NCBI GenBank assembly: GCA_025677815.1
Contig: JAIXMP010000010.1
Coordinates: 186,001 to 250,000, forward strand
Source: Phascolomyces articulosus
Taxonomy: Eukaryota; Mucoromycota; Mucoromycetes; Mucorales; Lichtheimiaceae
Reading direction: 5' to 3'
DNA length: 64,000 nt
The notes below the pieces were generated by a model. It did no database searches, was not told where the DNA came from, and saw nothing but the letters and a program-made list of their open reading frames with translations. Of the stretch, positions 11,950 through 23,870 are shown one piece after another. Made by a program: the position numbers and the translations under genes. The number at the start of each line of letters is the position of its first letter. Position 1 is the first letter of the stretch.

Positions 11950-13395
11950 TCACATTCCGTCAATACGGCTAATCTCTTCTGAGTGGAAAGGATATTCTCA
12001 TCTCACATATTATCCAGGATTCTAGAGTGGCATGGCTATTCTCCATAAATATTTCAAGTACACAATTAAGATTAGGTCAGACACGTTGTTGTAGAAGAAC
12101 GTCAATGATAATGATTTCAGTACAATTACTGTTAAAGGTTGTTTCCCTTGTCGTGGTCGTGAATAGTTAGTACGTACGTGGTCATTCTTTAGTCTTATTA
12201 CAGAGAATATCAATGACTCCACTTGCGGAGTATGATTCTATATGGTTTCCAACAATTCAATAAAGGTTTCGTTCCCGAATAGGTTGATTGGTTTCAATAA
12301 TGGTGTTCGTTTTAAAAGTTGAACCAAAGAATCAGAAAATACTTTATACGATAAATAGAGTTCAGCTAGGTATCAATTGGTTAGATTCTCCAATGAAGAC
12401 TTGATCTATTCGAAATAGGCTCGTCCTTCAGTCATATAGGTGGTGGCGTGCACGTTATATATAACGTATTCGTACTGCTTCGGCGTAATCTGTGGTCATG
12501 ATTATAATTGCTGTTGATTGTCGAAAGGGCGCATTTCTTATTAGATAACAAAAATATGTTATTTCGTGGTGAGTAGTATTATCGTATATAAAACAACTCT
12601 AAGTCGAGGTATCCTTTCCTCCTTACTCCCCCCCAAACAGCACTTTCTCAACACTTCAATTTTATTCCATCTTTGCTGTATGAGATTTTGCAACAGGATA
12701 TCCAGTATTTTTAATCCATACATGTCGATTAGGTTTCCTGATTCCTAGTGTTCTCTTTATGCATACTTATATCCAAAATTTCAATTTGACAGTTTTCACA
12801 TGACTTGGTTGAACATTACCTATGGATTGGGCTAAAGCATTAGGATTCTTTGGCAGTCCACTCTAACATGAGAGAGCATCTATCCACAATTTTATTTTTG
12901 ACCATTCTTGAAAACAAACTTGTATCAAGGACTACACGTAAGTGCCAACTGATCCAGCGTCTTCAAAGACGAGGATGGTAAGATATTGGAAATAACTTCA
13001 CGAGGTGTAATTGATGCACGAGTAGCTGGTTTTGGAATTGAGCTTCTTTTATCAAGCAATCATGTTGTTTTTATCAGTTGCTACCTTTTGTTCTGGAAAT
13101 GTTGCATTAGCTCCTTCCTTTGTAGGTATCAGCAGCTTTCCTTGTACATTGCCTTTTCGAGGTAAAGCGCTGGATCCCATACAATACTTGTTTGAGCGAA
13201 GCAATAGTTATTTTAAGTCATTTTATTTCACCTGTGCACCGTCAAGTGCTTTTGGTATTGCTGGGACTTTTCATACGCAACGGCGTGATGCAATAAAATC
13301 AAAGATTGGAGATCTTGGTGGATAACATTCCAAGCTTTGGTATAGAATTCAATCGCGTGTGCATGATTGTATGCTGCGTAAGCGTGTTTTCTTGA
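11950..13395 (-). pseudogene. Decayed F-box / TPR / leucine-rich-repeat type gene
   Basis: Reading the minus strand from high to low coordinates gives fragments in different frames that keep domain order. 13395-13228 reads HAYAAYNHAHAIEFYTKAW and LLHHAVAYEKSQQYQKHL, a TPR-like helix pair (A-x-x-x-Y-x-x-A-I-x-x-Y-T-K-A pattern). 13050-12925 reads ITPREVISNILPSSSLKTLD followed by QLALTCS, close to the F-box consensus (L-P-x-E-I-x-x-x-I-L...L-x-x-L-x-x-L-A-L-x-C). 12730-12553 (RWNKIEVLRKCCL) and 12222-12022 (LKSLSLTFF, DLILIVYLKYL) are leucine-rich. Stops and frameshifts separate them and no intact reading frame remains, so I call it a pseudogene. The family call is inference from pattern alone and the boundaries are rough. 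Confidence 0.4.
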
Positions 13396-14116
13396 TCAAG
13401 CGCGTTTTGAAGAAGAATGAAACCCAATTGTGTTGAAGTGAAATGGATATATGATGCTGGGAAAGGACATGTTCCGAATTGCTATTGTTGGCGTCATGAT
13501 CAAAAAACAAAAAGAAGGGGTGTGTTATTTGTAAAATAAAAAAAAGGCGTAGGGGGAAGACTAAACTTTTACGACCAAATGCGAATGGGAAGCATGATCT
13601 AGCAGCATGGAAACTATTCAACTCAATGTATAGCATATTAGTAAACAGTATTTTTTTTTTGCTATAGCTAATGTTCTTATAAAATGCAACAGGATTATAA
13701 TAATATCCAGGGTACATATATGGTACCTTGGTGGTCTTGCATAAATTTTATATATTTCTTAGTCTCAGCTAAATTTGTTTCACATCTAGCTCCGATTGAA
13801 GCACAGGCCTTCACCCCCTTATTTTGGTACACTTGAAGATAAAAAGCAGTTGTATCTTATAGATACGACGAAGGTATCAATGCCGTGTGATGGAACTTTG
13901 TTACTTATTATATAGGAAGCAAGTATTATAAAATGATTATTGATAGGCAAAATTGTGAAGCATATCTTGAACTGCTGACAGCAACACGCATATATTAGTG
14001 TTTTTATAAAAAAGTTAAGTTGTACAAGATGAAGAACGTATTATTTATTGTCAATAATGTTGTAGTTACCTGTTATTGTTATTATTATTATTAATGGAAA
14101 TCACTATAAATTTCAT

Positions 14117-14500
14117 CTACATCACATTCTTTGCAATGCATTCTTTTGTATAGAATATTTTTACTGTTGCCATCACAATTATGGTGAAACCGCCAAAACC
14201 AAAAAAGCTGTAACTATTATCATCATCGTCGTCAAAATATTTTTCAGACTTGCCATATCTATCTGATTTCAGGCTCAAATACATTTTGTGTAAGTGCTGG
14301 TTTTTTTCTTTTGATAACCACTTCCATCCGTTCAGAATGATCAATGAATGAAGAGATACAAAAAAAGGGATGAGTCCCTTGATGTCTTTGGAGTAGCTGG
14401 ATAGTCTTGATTCCCTCGTCACACTCTTTCCATTATCACAGATCTTTAAGGATTCGAGATGCAGTAATAGTGAAAACGCTTTCAATACCTCCGTCCATTA
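14117..14500 (-). pseudogene. Possible leucine-rich-repeat C-terminal fragment
   Basis: An open frame of about 125 codons on the minus strand begins LLLHLESLKICDNG, continues through LIPFFVSLHSLIILNGW and ends at a TAG at 14117. The spacing of leucines resembles the tail of F-box/LRR proteins, the same type as the remnant at 11950-13395 and on the same strand. There is no start context or upstream exon that I can join. It could instead be a chance open frame in AT-rich DNA. Confidence 0.25.
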
Positions 14501-14802
14501 GATATTTTTTCAACTGATATTTTAGATTGATTGATGAAGATGAAGATAATAGTAAAAATACCAACATAATTCGTCACCCAATTCTTTTACCTTATAAATC
14601 GTACCACTGATGTTTTGATCTAATAACGCTATCATTATCCAGCTATAGAAATTTGGAACGAAATACATAAATAAAAAGTCATGGTGTTTCCTTCATGTAA
14701 TTTATATTCTTCTTTGTTCTATTACTGATTCTGTTTATCTTCTCTGTAAAAAAAAAAAAGAAACCACTAATTTACTTATTGGCCCGAGTGATCCACGAGG
14801 CA

Positions 14803-14892
14803 CCAGGTCGAGTCGAGTCAACATATTTCTGATCCATGGATCGATGGCCCCAAGAACTCGTGCCTCGGGTCGACTCATCAGTTTGCGATTCC
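14803..14892 (-). repeat. Dispersed repeat, copy 2 (inverted partner at 11378-11455)
   Basis: The reverse complement is collinear with copy 1 (identical ATGGATCAGA core at 14828-14837). The two copies flank 3.3 kb containing the decayed F-box-type gene. Confidence 0.55.
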
Positions 14893-15923
14893 TAGTGGAC
14901 GCTCTAAACTAATGTGGTTATTTGGCAGATATATACCGGGAACAAAGAAGTAACTAAATATAGTATAATAGTATAAGTTTGGTTTTATTCTATGGTATAT
15001 GACTTATTATTGTGTCTCCCGTTAAGAAACGTTTTAGCCAAATCCCGTCAGTACTAGAAGAACCACTCTAGCTTTATACTGATCCATGCTGATTAAATAC
15101 ACAAACGACAACAACTTCAAAGCTAGTTGACTTTTCTCTCTTTCTATTTTATTTTAATTATGATTTACCCTTTTTCTCTTCTGAAGTATACTCTCTTTCC
15201 GCTTTTTTTCCCTATATCATAATCATACAGTGGACCTACGTTAATTTCATATTTGTTAACTTTCAACCCTCATTATCTTCACAATAATCTGGTCCATGGA
15301 GACGTAAAAATATACTAAGAAATACATAGTAAAGCTGTTCTCGTTAACTTTCACACCTTCATCAAAAAATGGAAATTTTTGTTGTGAAATTAACTGGGGA
15401 CCACTGTATATGATTGCCAATGATCAAATTCCCAACTCATGTATTAGTAAAAATAACTTACAGCTGTGCTTTGTTCTTATTTATCTATCCTTTGATCAGC
15501 ACAGTGATCACACAGCATATAGTATATCTATTTGAATAACTAATATCTATTCTCTTTGTTCAAAAATATGCACAGCGATAATGAAAGGGGAGAAGTGACT
15601 GCCAACCAATTCAGATGTGTTTGATTTAATTTTTTACAGTGATGCTAGATAAAAAAAAAAGGTATGCAGTAACTATACTCTTATCTACCAACTTAGTAAT
15701 AAATACATGTAATTCTTGCTGTAGGCATCCATAATCTCTTCCAGAGACAGTGTAGCTTTATATTATAACCTTTTTTAATTATATTTGATATCTAGTGTTT
15801 TGTAGAAGGTTGCTTTACTTACGGTATATAAACTCCGCATAAATATGTGCTTTTTTTTAACATGAGACTTTTTAGGGTGTAATACCAATACCGTTCCGTT
15901 CCTTTTTCAAACACATCAACAAA
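14893..15923. other. Intergenic: DPM3 upstream region with a MITE
   Basis: AT-rich, no gene seen. It contains the 179-bp MITE at 15228-15406. About 515 bp separate the MITE from the DPM3 start codon. Confidence 0.6.
15228..15406. mobile_element. MITE of the Tc1/mariner/pogo type
   Basis: A 179-bp element flanked by TA on both sides (15226-15227 and 15407-15408), as expected for the TA target duplication of this superfamily. The left terminus reads CAGTGGACCTACGTTAATTT. The reverse complement of the right terminus reads CAGTGGTCCCCAGTTAATTT. The ends thus match at 16 of 20 positions and continue with CA. The interior has no coding capacity. Confidence 0.85.
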
Positions 15924-16368
15924 ATGACAAGAGCGACAGAAACATTCACAACACTTGGAATCGCAACTGCAGTTTACTTTATTCTTTTCTTTGGATTAAT
16001 TCCCCTTCCAGATGTTATTCAAAACAAGATCATACCAGTGGTAAACATGATCTCCTTCTCGTGTTATTTCAGAAAGGGAATGCAACACGAGCCAACTTAT
16101 GTTTTTCATCTCATTTTGTAAATCACGTTCTATAGTTTCCATGGTGGTCTCTCATGACATTTGGATCATATAGTTTGGGTTACTTAGGCTGGCATATTAT
16201 GACATTTAGTGATTGTCCTGCAGCATATACAGAACTAATGGGAGTAAGTTATTATTATACCAAATTTTGCCTAATACTATTATACTGATATAAAAAAAAA
16301 TCTTCCTTTTTTTGCAGGAAATCCAACAAGCTAAGACAGATTTACGATCCAAGGGTGTAACTCTTTAA
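15924..16368 (+). CDS. DPM3: Dolichol-phosphate mannosyltransferase subunit 3
   Basis: Exons 15924..16040, 16136..16243 and 16318..16368 encode 91 residues (human DPM3 has 92). DPM3 is the small ER membrane subunit that tethers and stabilises the catalytic subunit Dpm1, which makes dolichol-phosphate-mannose for N-glycosylation, O-mannosylation and GPI anchors. Two membrane segments are visible (about residues 10-28 and 40-62). The cytosolic tail shows the family signature: YSLGYLGWHIMTFSDCP, then ELMGEIQQAKTDLRSKGVTL, a short amphipathic helix aligning with human QSQIQEARADLARRG. Intron phases are all zero. It converges with the HAD hydrolase, with about 320 bp between stop codons. Confidence 0.92.
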
Positions 16369-16689
16369 ACACACATTTTTCGACCTGTTTTTATCTTTTG
16401 ACGATCTTATCATATACTCTCTCACATATCCAACCATGTAAATAATTATATTATGACACGTTATAACGAATATGACCTGATTTGGCAATAATATCCAGTT
16501 TTTATAAGATTACATGTGTGTGTGCGGTGTGCTCCTGGTCAAAAATTGTGGGTTTTATATATGTGCATATTATTATCATTAAAATTACAATGAAAGAAAA
16601 AGAACGATAATCGAAAATGAGATAAAAGGATGAAGGAGGGTGAATACATATTTTTGTTAATTAATAGGAAAGGTGACAAAAAAAAGAAG

Positions 16690-17891
16690 TTATAGTTGTT
16701 CCACCAATTTCTCCAAAACGACAGCAACACCATCATCAATGTTGTTTACAGTGACGGTATCTATAAATGTAAATCAAGCATAATTAGTCAATTCAATCAA
16801 TTGGATTTGTATATCTCTTCAGCAATACTCCTTAAAAATTGGTACACATGCGATCTTACCAGCAATTGCCTTTACTTCCTCGTGTGCGTTTCCCATTGCA
16901 ACACCAATACCTGTCAACAATTAACATTTAAAAAACGGGGATAGGGGAAGAGTTAATTTCTTTTTTAGCATTTATCTATACACGTATTCACACGCCGCAC
17001 GTTTATAAAAATCAATTCATGATTACCAGCAAATTTGATCATTTCAATATCATTTGGCATATCACCAAATGCAATGACCTGTTCTTTGGAGATATCCAAT
17101 TTATCACATAGATACTGAATAGCCGTTGCCTTAGAAACACCCGCAGCAGAAACCTCGACAAAATACATACTTGAAAAAGTAGGATAAATAACATCCAACC
17201 ATTTTTTACCAGTAAAAACGTGTTCTAAAAGGTAAGCATTAAGCTTGTCAGCAGGCCAGGTCTTGTGGACGATGATGAGCTTCTCGATTGTATCATCCTG
17301 GGTCTGGAAAAAGTCCGTTCGGGGATCATCGATAATGATGTGAGGGTGATTCATAGCTGGTCTTCGGATATCAGCATAACCTTGCTCACACTTGAACTGT
17401 GCACCACATTCAGCGCCAATAAAGGCTTCGTTACCAATGGCTTCTTTGACCTTGGTTGCAATTTCCTGAACATGTTCAGGTGCAATAGAGAACTTTTTTA
17501 TAATAGTTTTACTATGACTATCGACTATCTGTGCTCCATTACAACAGATCACCATAAGGTTAGATAATCCAGCTTGTTCCACAGCAGGGATCATTGTTCT
17601 TGTAGGTCGACCAGATGCAAAAACAACACGAATGTCCTTCTTTTCAACTGCGTGAAGTACATCAATAGTTCGTTGAGTTAAATTACCACTTCATTAAAAA
17701 ATAATATTGATACGTGTTTAAATCATTAATATTCTGTAATATTTCATAAACATTTGATTTTTGACAAAATTTATCAAGAATATCACATACCCGTTGAAGC
17801 CACCTACGATCAAGGTGCCATCCAAATCAGAAGCAACCAGACGAATCTTGTTCAATTGAAGTGGTGTATTTGTAATGATTGTTGGTGACAT
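16690..17891 (-). CDS. HAD-superfamily hydrolase, Cof/type IIB phosphatase
   Basis: Minus-strand exons in order: 17891..17791, 17688..17027, 16910..16860, 16760..16690; 294 residues. All four HAD motifs are present: DLDGTL at residues 22-27 (nucleophile D22, acid D24), FASGRP (motif II), the VSKATAI lysine (motif III) and GDMPNDIEM (motif IV, Mg binding). The large alpha/beta insertion between motifs II and III, and the GIGVAMGNAHEEVKAIA plus DDGVAVVLEKL ending, are typical of the Cof-like sugar-phosphate phosphatases. The substrate cannot be told from sequence; members act on sugar or cofactor phosphates. It shares a 456-bp divergent promoter with the tricalbin gene. Confidence 0.9.
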
Positions 17892-18347
17892 TGTTTGTAT
17901 TGTGATGAAGAGTTGGAAAAAGAACGAGGATCGGATTCAAACAGATGAAGCTAAAAAACCTTCTATTTTATAATCTCTAGGTAACACAACGCCTATTCCA
18001 GTGACTCCTTGTTTCGATCATCGAAAGAGAGAAACGAGAGACCTCGGAATGTGCGACTTGTCATGCTAAACCATCAGAAATACAAAGTGATACTTGTTTT
18101 TTTGATATATAATGAATATCTTAAAAGAGTTCGAAAGGGGAAGAAAAGGTGGTTGAAGAAAAGTTAACCCTCTTCTCCTTATTTGGCCTTTTCTTATGTA
18201 AAATACACTGTATCTATTTCGGAGCCATTATATTTATGAAAAGTGCCGTTTTGCCCCTTTCTAAAGTGAACGCGCCATATAAAACAAATATAAATATAAC
18301 AATCGAATTCTTTTTTTAAATTATCCTTTTTTATTGCACCATTAAGC
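17892..18347. promoter_or_regulatory. Divergent promoter between HAD phosphatase and tricalbin
   Basis: 456 bp between the two start codons, moderately AT-rich. No TATA box stands out. Confidence 0.5.
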
Positions 18348-21300
18348 ATGGAGCATGAAGAGAATGCTATTAAAGACAAGTCTAACCTAAATGCAGACAA
18401 CAAAGATGCTTTAAAGAATACCCCCGACGACGATTCTTATGCAACTTTTGCTACTGACCTTGGCCAAGAAGAAACTTTGTCACCAACAATAGGGGCCTTT
18501 CCAACACTTACTCATGCAAACATTACTTCATGGTTGGACCCCACTCTTGTCAGCCTAACAAGTAGCACGAGTACAGCAAAGGCCTTGACTACACTTCAAG
18601 ACCTTATTGAAGAGAAAATACCTGCCGCGTTCTATGGTGAATGGTATCATAATATAGCAGCTCTGCTTACAACAGCGCTTTTGGCTTTTCTCTTGGGAAA
18701 ACTAGGAAGTGAACTAGGCCTTGTTCTTATATTCTGTCTTGCTTTAGGTATGTAATATAAATATAAACATAAACCCCTAATAAAAGAAATAATTCTAAAC
18801 CTTATGTTTATGCTCTTTCATATCTCTCTCAATGGCATATCCTTTTATTTTTGTATATAGCCATCTATTTTCAAGCAAGTACACGGCGTTATCGTCGAAA
18901 TGAACGTAATAACTTACAACGTGAATTATCCAAAATGAACATGGAGGCCGATGAAGAGCCAGTCGAATGGATGAATGCATTTTTGGGCAAATTTTGGCTT
19001 ATTTTTGAACCCGTGTTGTGCACACTTATCCTGGAAAATTTGGATGCCGTAATTGGTGAATATTTACCATCATTTGTGGAATCGGTGAAACTAACAACCC
19101 TCACGCTTGGCACAAAACCTTTTCGGATCGAAAGTGTTAAAACGTACTTGAACACAGATCCAGATACTGTAGTAAGTTCAGGAGAAAAAGAGAAAAAAAA
19201 ATACAGGTTCTCAGATCCTTTTTATTATTATAATAATAATAATTATCGGTTCTGGGAAGGGATTTGGGGGAGAGAGACAATGAAGAGTTGAAAGAAGGGG
19301 GGAGAGTATAAGTGATTCAAAGATTATCAAAATAAACAGAACACGCAATGCTTACTTGTTTTGACTCTTGCTCTTAGTGTATGGATTGGCGCGTATCCTT
19401 CATCCCGAATGATCGTTCAGATTTGACTCCGGGACAAATGGACCGACATGTCAACCCAAGAATCAAAATCAATATCCATATGACAAAGAGTTTGATGGGT
19501 GTGGTACTACCGGTTCAAGTCGAAGATATTTCATTCCATGGCCATATGCGCGTTCAAATTCGGTTTATGAATAAGTTCCCCTATGCCAAGGTGTTCGAAG
19601 CTTCTTTTTTGAATAAACCTGATTTTGATTACAATTTACGTCCTTTTGGTACTGATACTCTTGGTATTGATGTCAATGTGGTAAATATTTCTTATCTTTC
19701 TCTTTTTCTTGAAACAAATTCAACAAATGCGTTCATGATGATAGATGATGAAGGTATATATATATGTGTGTGTTACTGAAACCGTTCTCAGATTCCTGGT
19801 TTGCAAGCATTTGTTCGCGATCAAGCACATGGGATTCTCGGACCTATGATGTACCATCCGAATGTATTTACGTTTGATGTGGAAAAGTTCTTCGCTGGAG
19901 AATTGGATATCTGTAATGCTACACACTATTTTTCTTTTATCGTGATTTGTTTCATATTAATGTTTAATTAATTCTACTATTATATAAATACACATATAGC
20001 GCAAGCAAATGGTATATTGGCTGTTACTGTAACTTCTGCAACAGCTTTGGATCGCGCTAATGAAGATGGTGGACCGTTTGCCACCAGACCCAGGCCCACA
20101 CTTAATCCTTATATTCGTTTCTCACTCGATAATATGCAAGAATTAGGACGTACTACTGTACGAACAAATACTATGAGACCTGAATGGAATGATACACGTT
20201 TCTTGTTACTTAACAACTTGAATGGTCAATTATGCCTTGATCTTTGTTCTCAGACCCAGAATCCAGATGCAGAAGATGACAGAGTAGCAACAGCTTATTT
20301 CAATTTACGTGAACTTGATGATGAAGATCGAAACGAACAGGAAGGACTGTAAGGATATAATATTGATTTTTTTTCTTCTTTCTCCTTCCAGTTGAGTCAA
20401 TTTTTTAGGTGAAAAACATTGCTAATTGATTTTCATTGACCTTGACCTTGATTGTATATAATAGTGATTTAGCATTGTTGCACAAAGGTAACTCAATCAG
20501 CGACCTGAAGGTGGATATGCGTTACTTCCCAGTATCCAAGCCTGTCAAGCATGAAGATGGTACAGTAGATCCCGCACCCGAATCAAGTAAGTCCTGTCCA
20601 ACTCTGAGAAAAAAAAAATAGAACGTGTACTTGTATATCTGTCTGTGTGTAAACCCTAAACTGACATCTTTTTGGGTTTTTTGTGAGATTAGACTCAGCT
20701 GTTCTTCGTATTACTGTCCATGAATGTCAGAATTTATTGGGTCCATCAAGAATGAAACCTTATGTTCGGGTCCTTATTAACGGAGAAGAAAGTATCCGAA
20801 CATCTTCATCATGGCATAGACATAATCCAGTCTTTGAAGTTCCTGGCGAAACAGCAATTTTGGATAAGAGCGAGGTGTTTATACGTGTGGAAGTTAAAGA
20901 TCGCAGCACTGTCCATAAAGACGTAGAGCTGGGTGTTTGGACCAGTCACTTGGATGAAATGCTCAGGTTGCAAGAAGAAAATGAAGGATGGTGGCCACTT
21001 AAATCAGGGAATGAGCCAGTAGGAAGTGTTCGTCTTAGTGCACAGTGGAAACCAGTGATAATGCCAGGTCTCCGAGATGGAGCAAGTGGTCATGGTTATG
21101 ATGGTAAGGGACTTTTGTGTGTATGAGAAAGAGTATGTGTTTTCATATACAAAAATGTTGGCATCAGGTTTAACGGTTGTTTTCTTTTTCTTTTAATAGC
21201 ACCTCCTATTGGTGTAATGCGCCTTACATTCTGGGAAGCGCGGGATTTGCGTAATGTAGAAAATGTTGCATCTGGCAAGTCTGATCCTTACGTCCGTGTG

Positions 21301-23870
21301 TTGTCCGGTTACCAAATCCGAGAACGTACAAATGTTATTGACAATAACCTTTCTCCTGAATGGGGTGAGACGCTCTATGTGCCTGTTCATTCACCTAAAG
21401 AAGATCTTGTATTGGAAGTGATGGATTGGAATGCAAAAACACGCGACAAGTCACTTGGTCTTGTTGAACTTAGTTTAAAGGATCTTGTTCAACTTCGTGT
21501 TGGTGATCAAAGTGAAAACCCTGACAAGTGGTATGAGGGAACTAATGCTATAATTGACCAGTTACGTATCACATTAACCAAGTTTTTTTGAGTGTGACAA
21601 GAAACCGCATCTATTCTCCACATTTGATAGTTAACATAACAACTTTCTTAATTATATATTAATATAAAAATAGATGGACTTTACTTCGATCCGCTGATCG
21701 TCGTCCAGGAAAGGGGGAGCTACGCTATCGAGCTGAATTTTATCCTACATTGACCTTACCTAAACCACGAACATTACCTACGAATGAAAACCAAGAACAA
21801 CAGGCACCAGAAAATGTAAATACTCCTACGACACCAACGACACCAATAGTTACATCTGTAACAACTTCTGAACAGCAAAATGATAAAGAGTTTGATCAAA
21901 ATATTGTACTGGACTTACCACTCCAGGACCTTCATGGAAGTTTCATCAAATATACACCGGATGATTTGGTTGACCTTGCAGCCTATTCTTGTGGTGTCTT
22001 GCGTATCAAGATTCATGAAGTGAAGTTTCCACGTCATATCTATGCATACTGCCAAGTAGTTGCGGATGCACTCCTCCCACAATATAAAACAGCACGATTA
22101 AAGGGTCGTAAGCTTGAATTTAACGAAATGACTGATGTGTTTATTAAAGAAGCTGATATTTCTCGGGTAGCCATCGAAGTTAAGCCTGCGACGACCGATG
22201 AAAAAGATGATAGTAAGCTTGGTTACTGGTTGGAAGATATCAAACGTATTATTCGTCATATCCAGATTAAGCGACGCGAACACCAAGATGATGATGATGA
22301 TACAAGCGAGTGGTATAGCCTCTTTGGTGGTGGGGAAATGCAAGGCAGTATTCGTCTCAGTTTTGATTATATACCCATGAGCAGCTTTATACTCAGTCCG
22401 GATGAAAGCATTGATAGTATGTTTTATTTTATTCTTCATCTTACCCCTAAGACAATGAGATTATTATTACTATTTTTATTTACTTGTGATTATTTCTTTT
22501 CTATCAAAAGATCAAGGAACATTGACTGCAAGCTTGATTCGTGGTGTTGATCTCAAAGCTGCTGATAAATCAGGTAAGTGTACAAATTCAACGAGTGAAA
22601 ATCCATATCCAAAAAAAGATCCATTGGTTAATAACCGCTATTCTAAACAGGCACAAGTGATCCATATGTTGTATTTACTGTCAATGGTGACCGTGTACAT
22701 AAGAGTGCAGTTGTCAAGAAGACATTAAACCCTACATGGAAAAACGAACAATTTACAGTACCAATTGTAAGTATTAAAATATTGCAAGGTATCGACATAC
22801 AATAGAGAGTATACTCATTTTTTCACATGTTATATAGCAATCACGCGTTACTGCAAGTTTCCGTATAGAAGTATTTGATTGGAATCAAATTCAAGGCGAT
22901 GAACCTATAGGTAAGTAATATTTAAATTGGATGAAGAATGAAACTTGTCGATTTTCTTACTCTATCTGTGCTTTTTTTTAATTATGATTTTGGCCATTGA
23001 TTATAGGTTCTGGTGGTATTACACTTCGTGGTGATATGGTGGAAAGTTTTGGAGTAAAGGATGTTAATATTCCATTGGATGGAGTTGCAGGTGTCACTGG
23101 CAGTATACGAGTTCGTTTCAAATGGGACCCTCATCTTCTTGTAAAGCGAAAGACTCAGACATCCATTTTAGGTGCTACAACACGAATTGGCACAAGCACT
23201 AGCATGTCATCTACATCAAGTGGTGGATTAGGTGGTGTAAATAACGGACCAAGACCCATGACATCCATGTCAAGTTTAGCACTTAGTGAAGGAGGTGGTA
23301 TGCATAGTCGATCAGCATCTGAAGCTGGATCAGGTATCATTCGAAAGAGCAGTACCGATCTTGCATCGATAGCTACAACAATTGAAGATGAAAAGGACTT
23401 GTCAGATACAGCTGGTGTAGATGGCATGTTAACCGTCCGTATTATTGAAGCTCGAGGACTTAAAGGTGTAGATAAGTCGGGAACAAGTGATCCTTATGTT
23501 CGTGTGCGAATTGATGGTCATTCAGTTTATAAAACTAAAGCAATATCTAAAACATTGGCACCCACATGGTAAAAAAAGAGACGAAATGCAAAATAGTCAA
23601 TCTTTTTTTTTTTTTAAAAAAAAATAACTAACATGGCTTCATCTTTTTAGGGGAGAAGAATTTATAATCCAGATACCCGGTCATCCTACCCCTATCCGAT
23701 TCAAAGTCAAAGATTTCAACAAATTATCTCGTGCAGTAGACTTAGGTGAAAGTCGATATAATATTTGGGATCTTATTCGTCCGGACCAGAGACAGACTGA
23801 TCGTTGGCTTCCACTAGATCCACTTGGTAGTGGAGAAATCCACATCATTTTGGAATTCTCGCCACACTAA
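18348..23870 (+). CDS. TCB: Tricalbin (extended-synaptotagmin-like ER-plasma membrane tether)
   Basis: Fourteen exons: 18348..18747, 18861..19171, 19378..19680, 19792..19912, 20000..20348, 20465..20586, 20693..21103, 21200..21581, 21674..22416, 22511..22573, 22651..22766, 22838..22910, 23007..23568, 23651..23870; 1391 residues, within the range of yeast Tcb1-3. Tricalbins hold cortical ER against the plasma membrane and move lipids through the SMP domain. A membrane hairpin lies about 103-140, the SMP domain about 165-375 (DTVCMDWRVSFIPND is characteristic), then about six C2 or C2-like units: 380-495, 536-665, 675-790, 890-1040, 1048-1135 and 1270-1391. Three contain the Ca-site pattern S-D-P-Y-V. 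The donor after residue 799 (GTTTTT) is the weakest splice site. Its 3' exons are partly copied at 26497-27430. Confidence 0.92.

Noticed and set aside
13032..13325. 97-codon plus-strand frame in the decayed region
   Set aside because: No recognisable motif, while the minus strand gives TPR and F-box-like fragments over the same bases.
20349..20464. Reading through the tricalbin intron to the stop after GLTAA
   Set aside because: GTAAGG donor and the downstream DLALLHKGNS frame with correct phase and C2-linker content show it is an intron.
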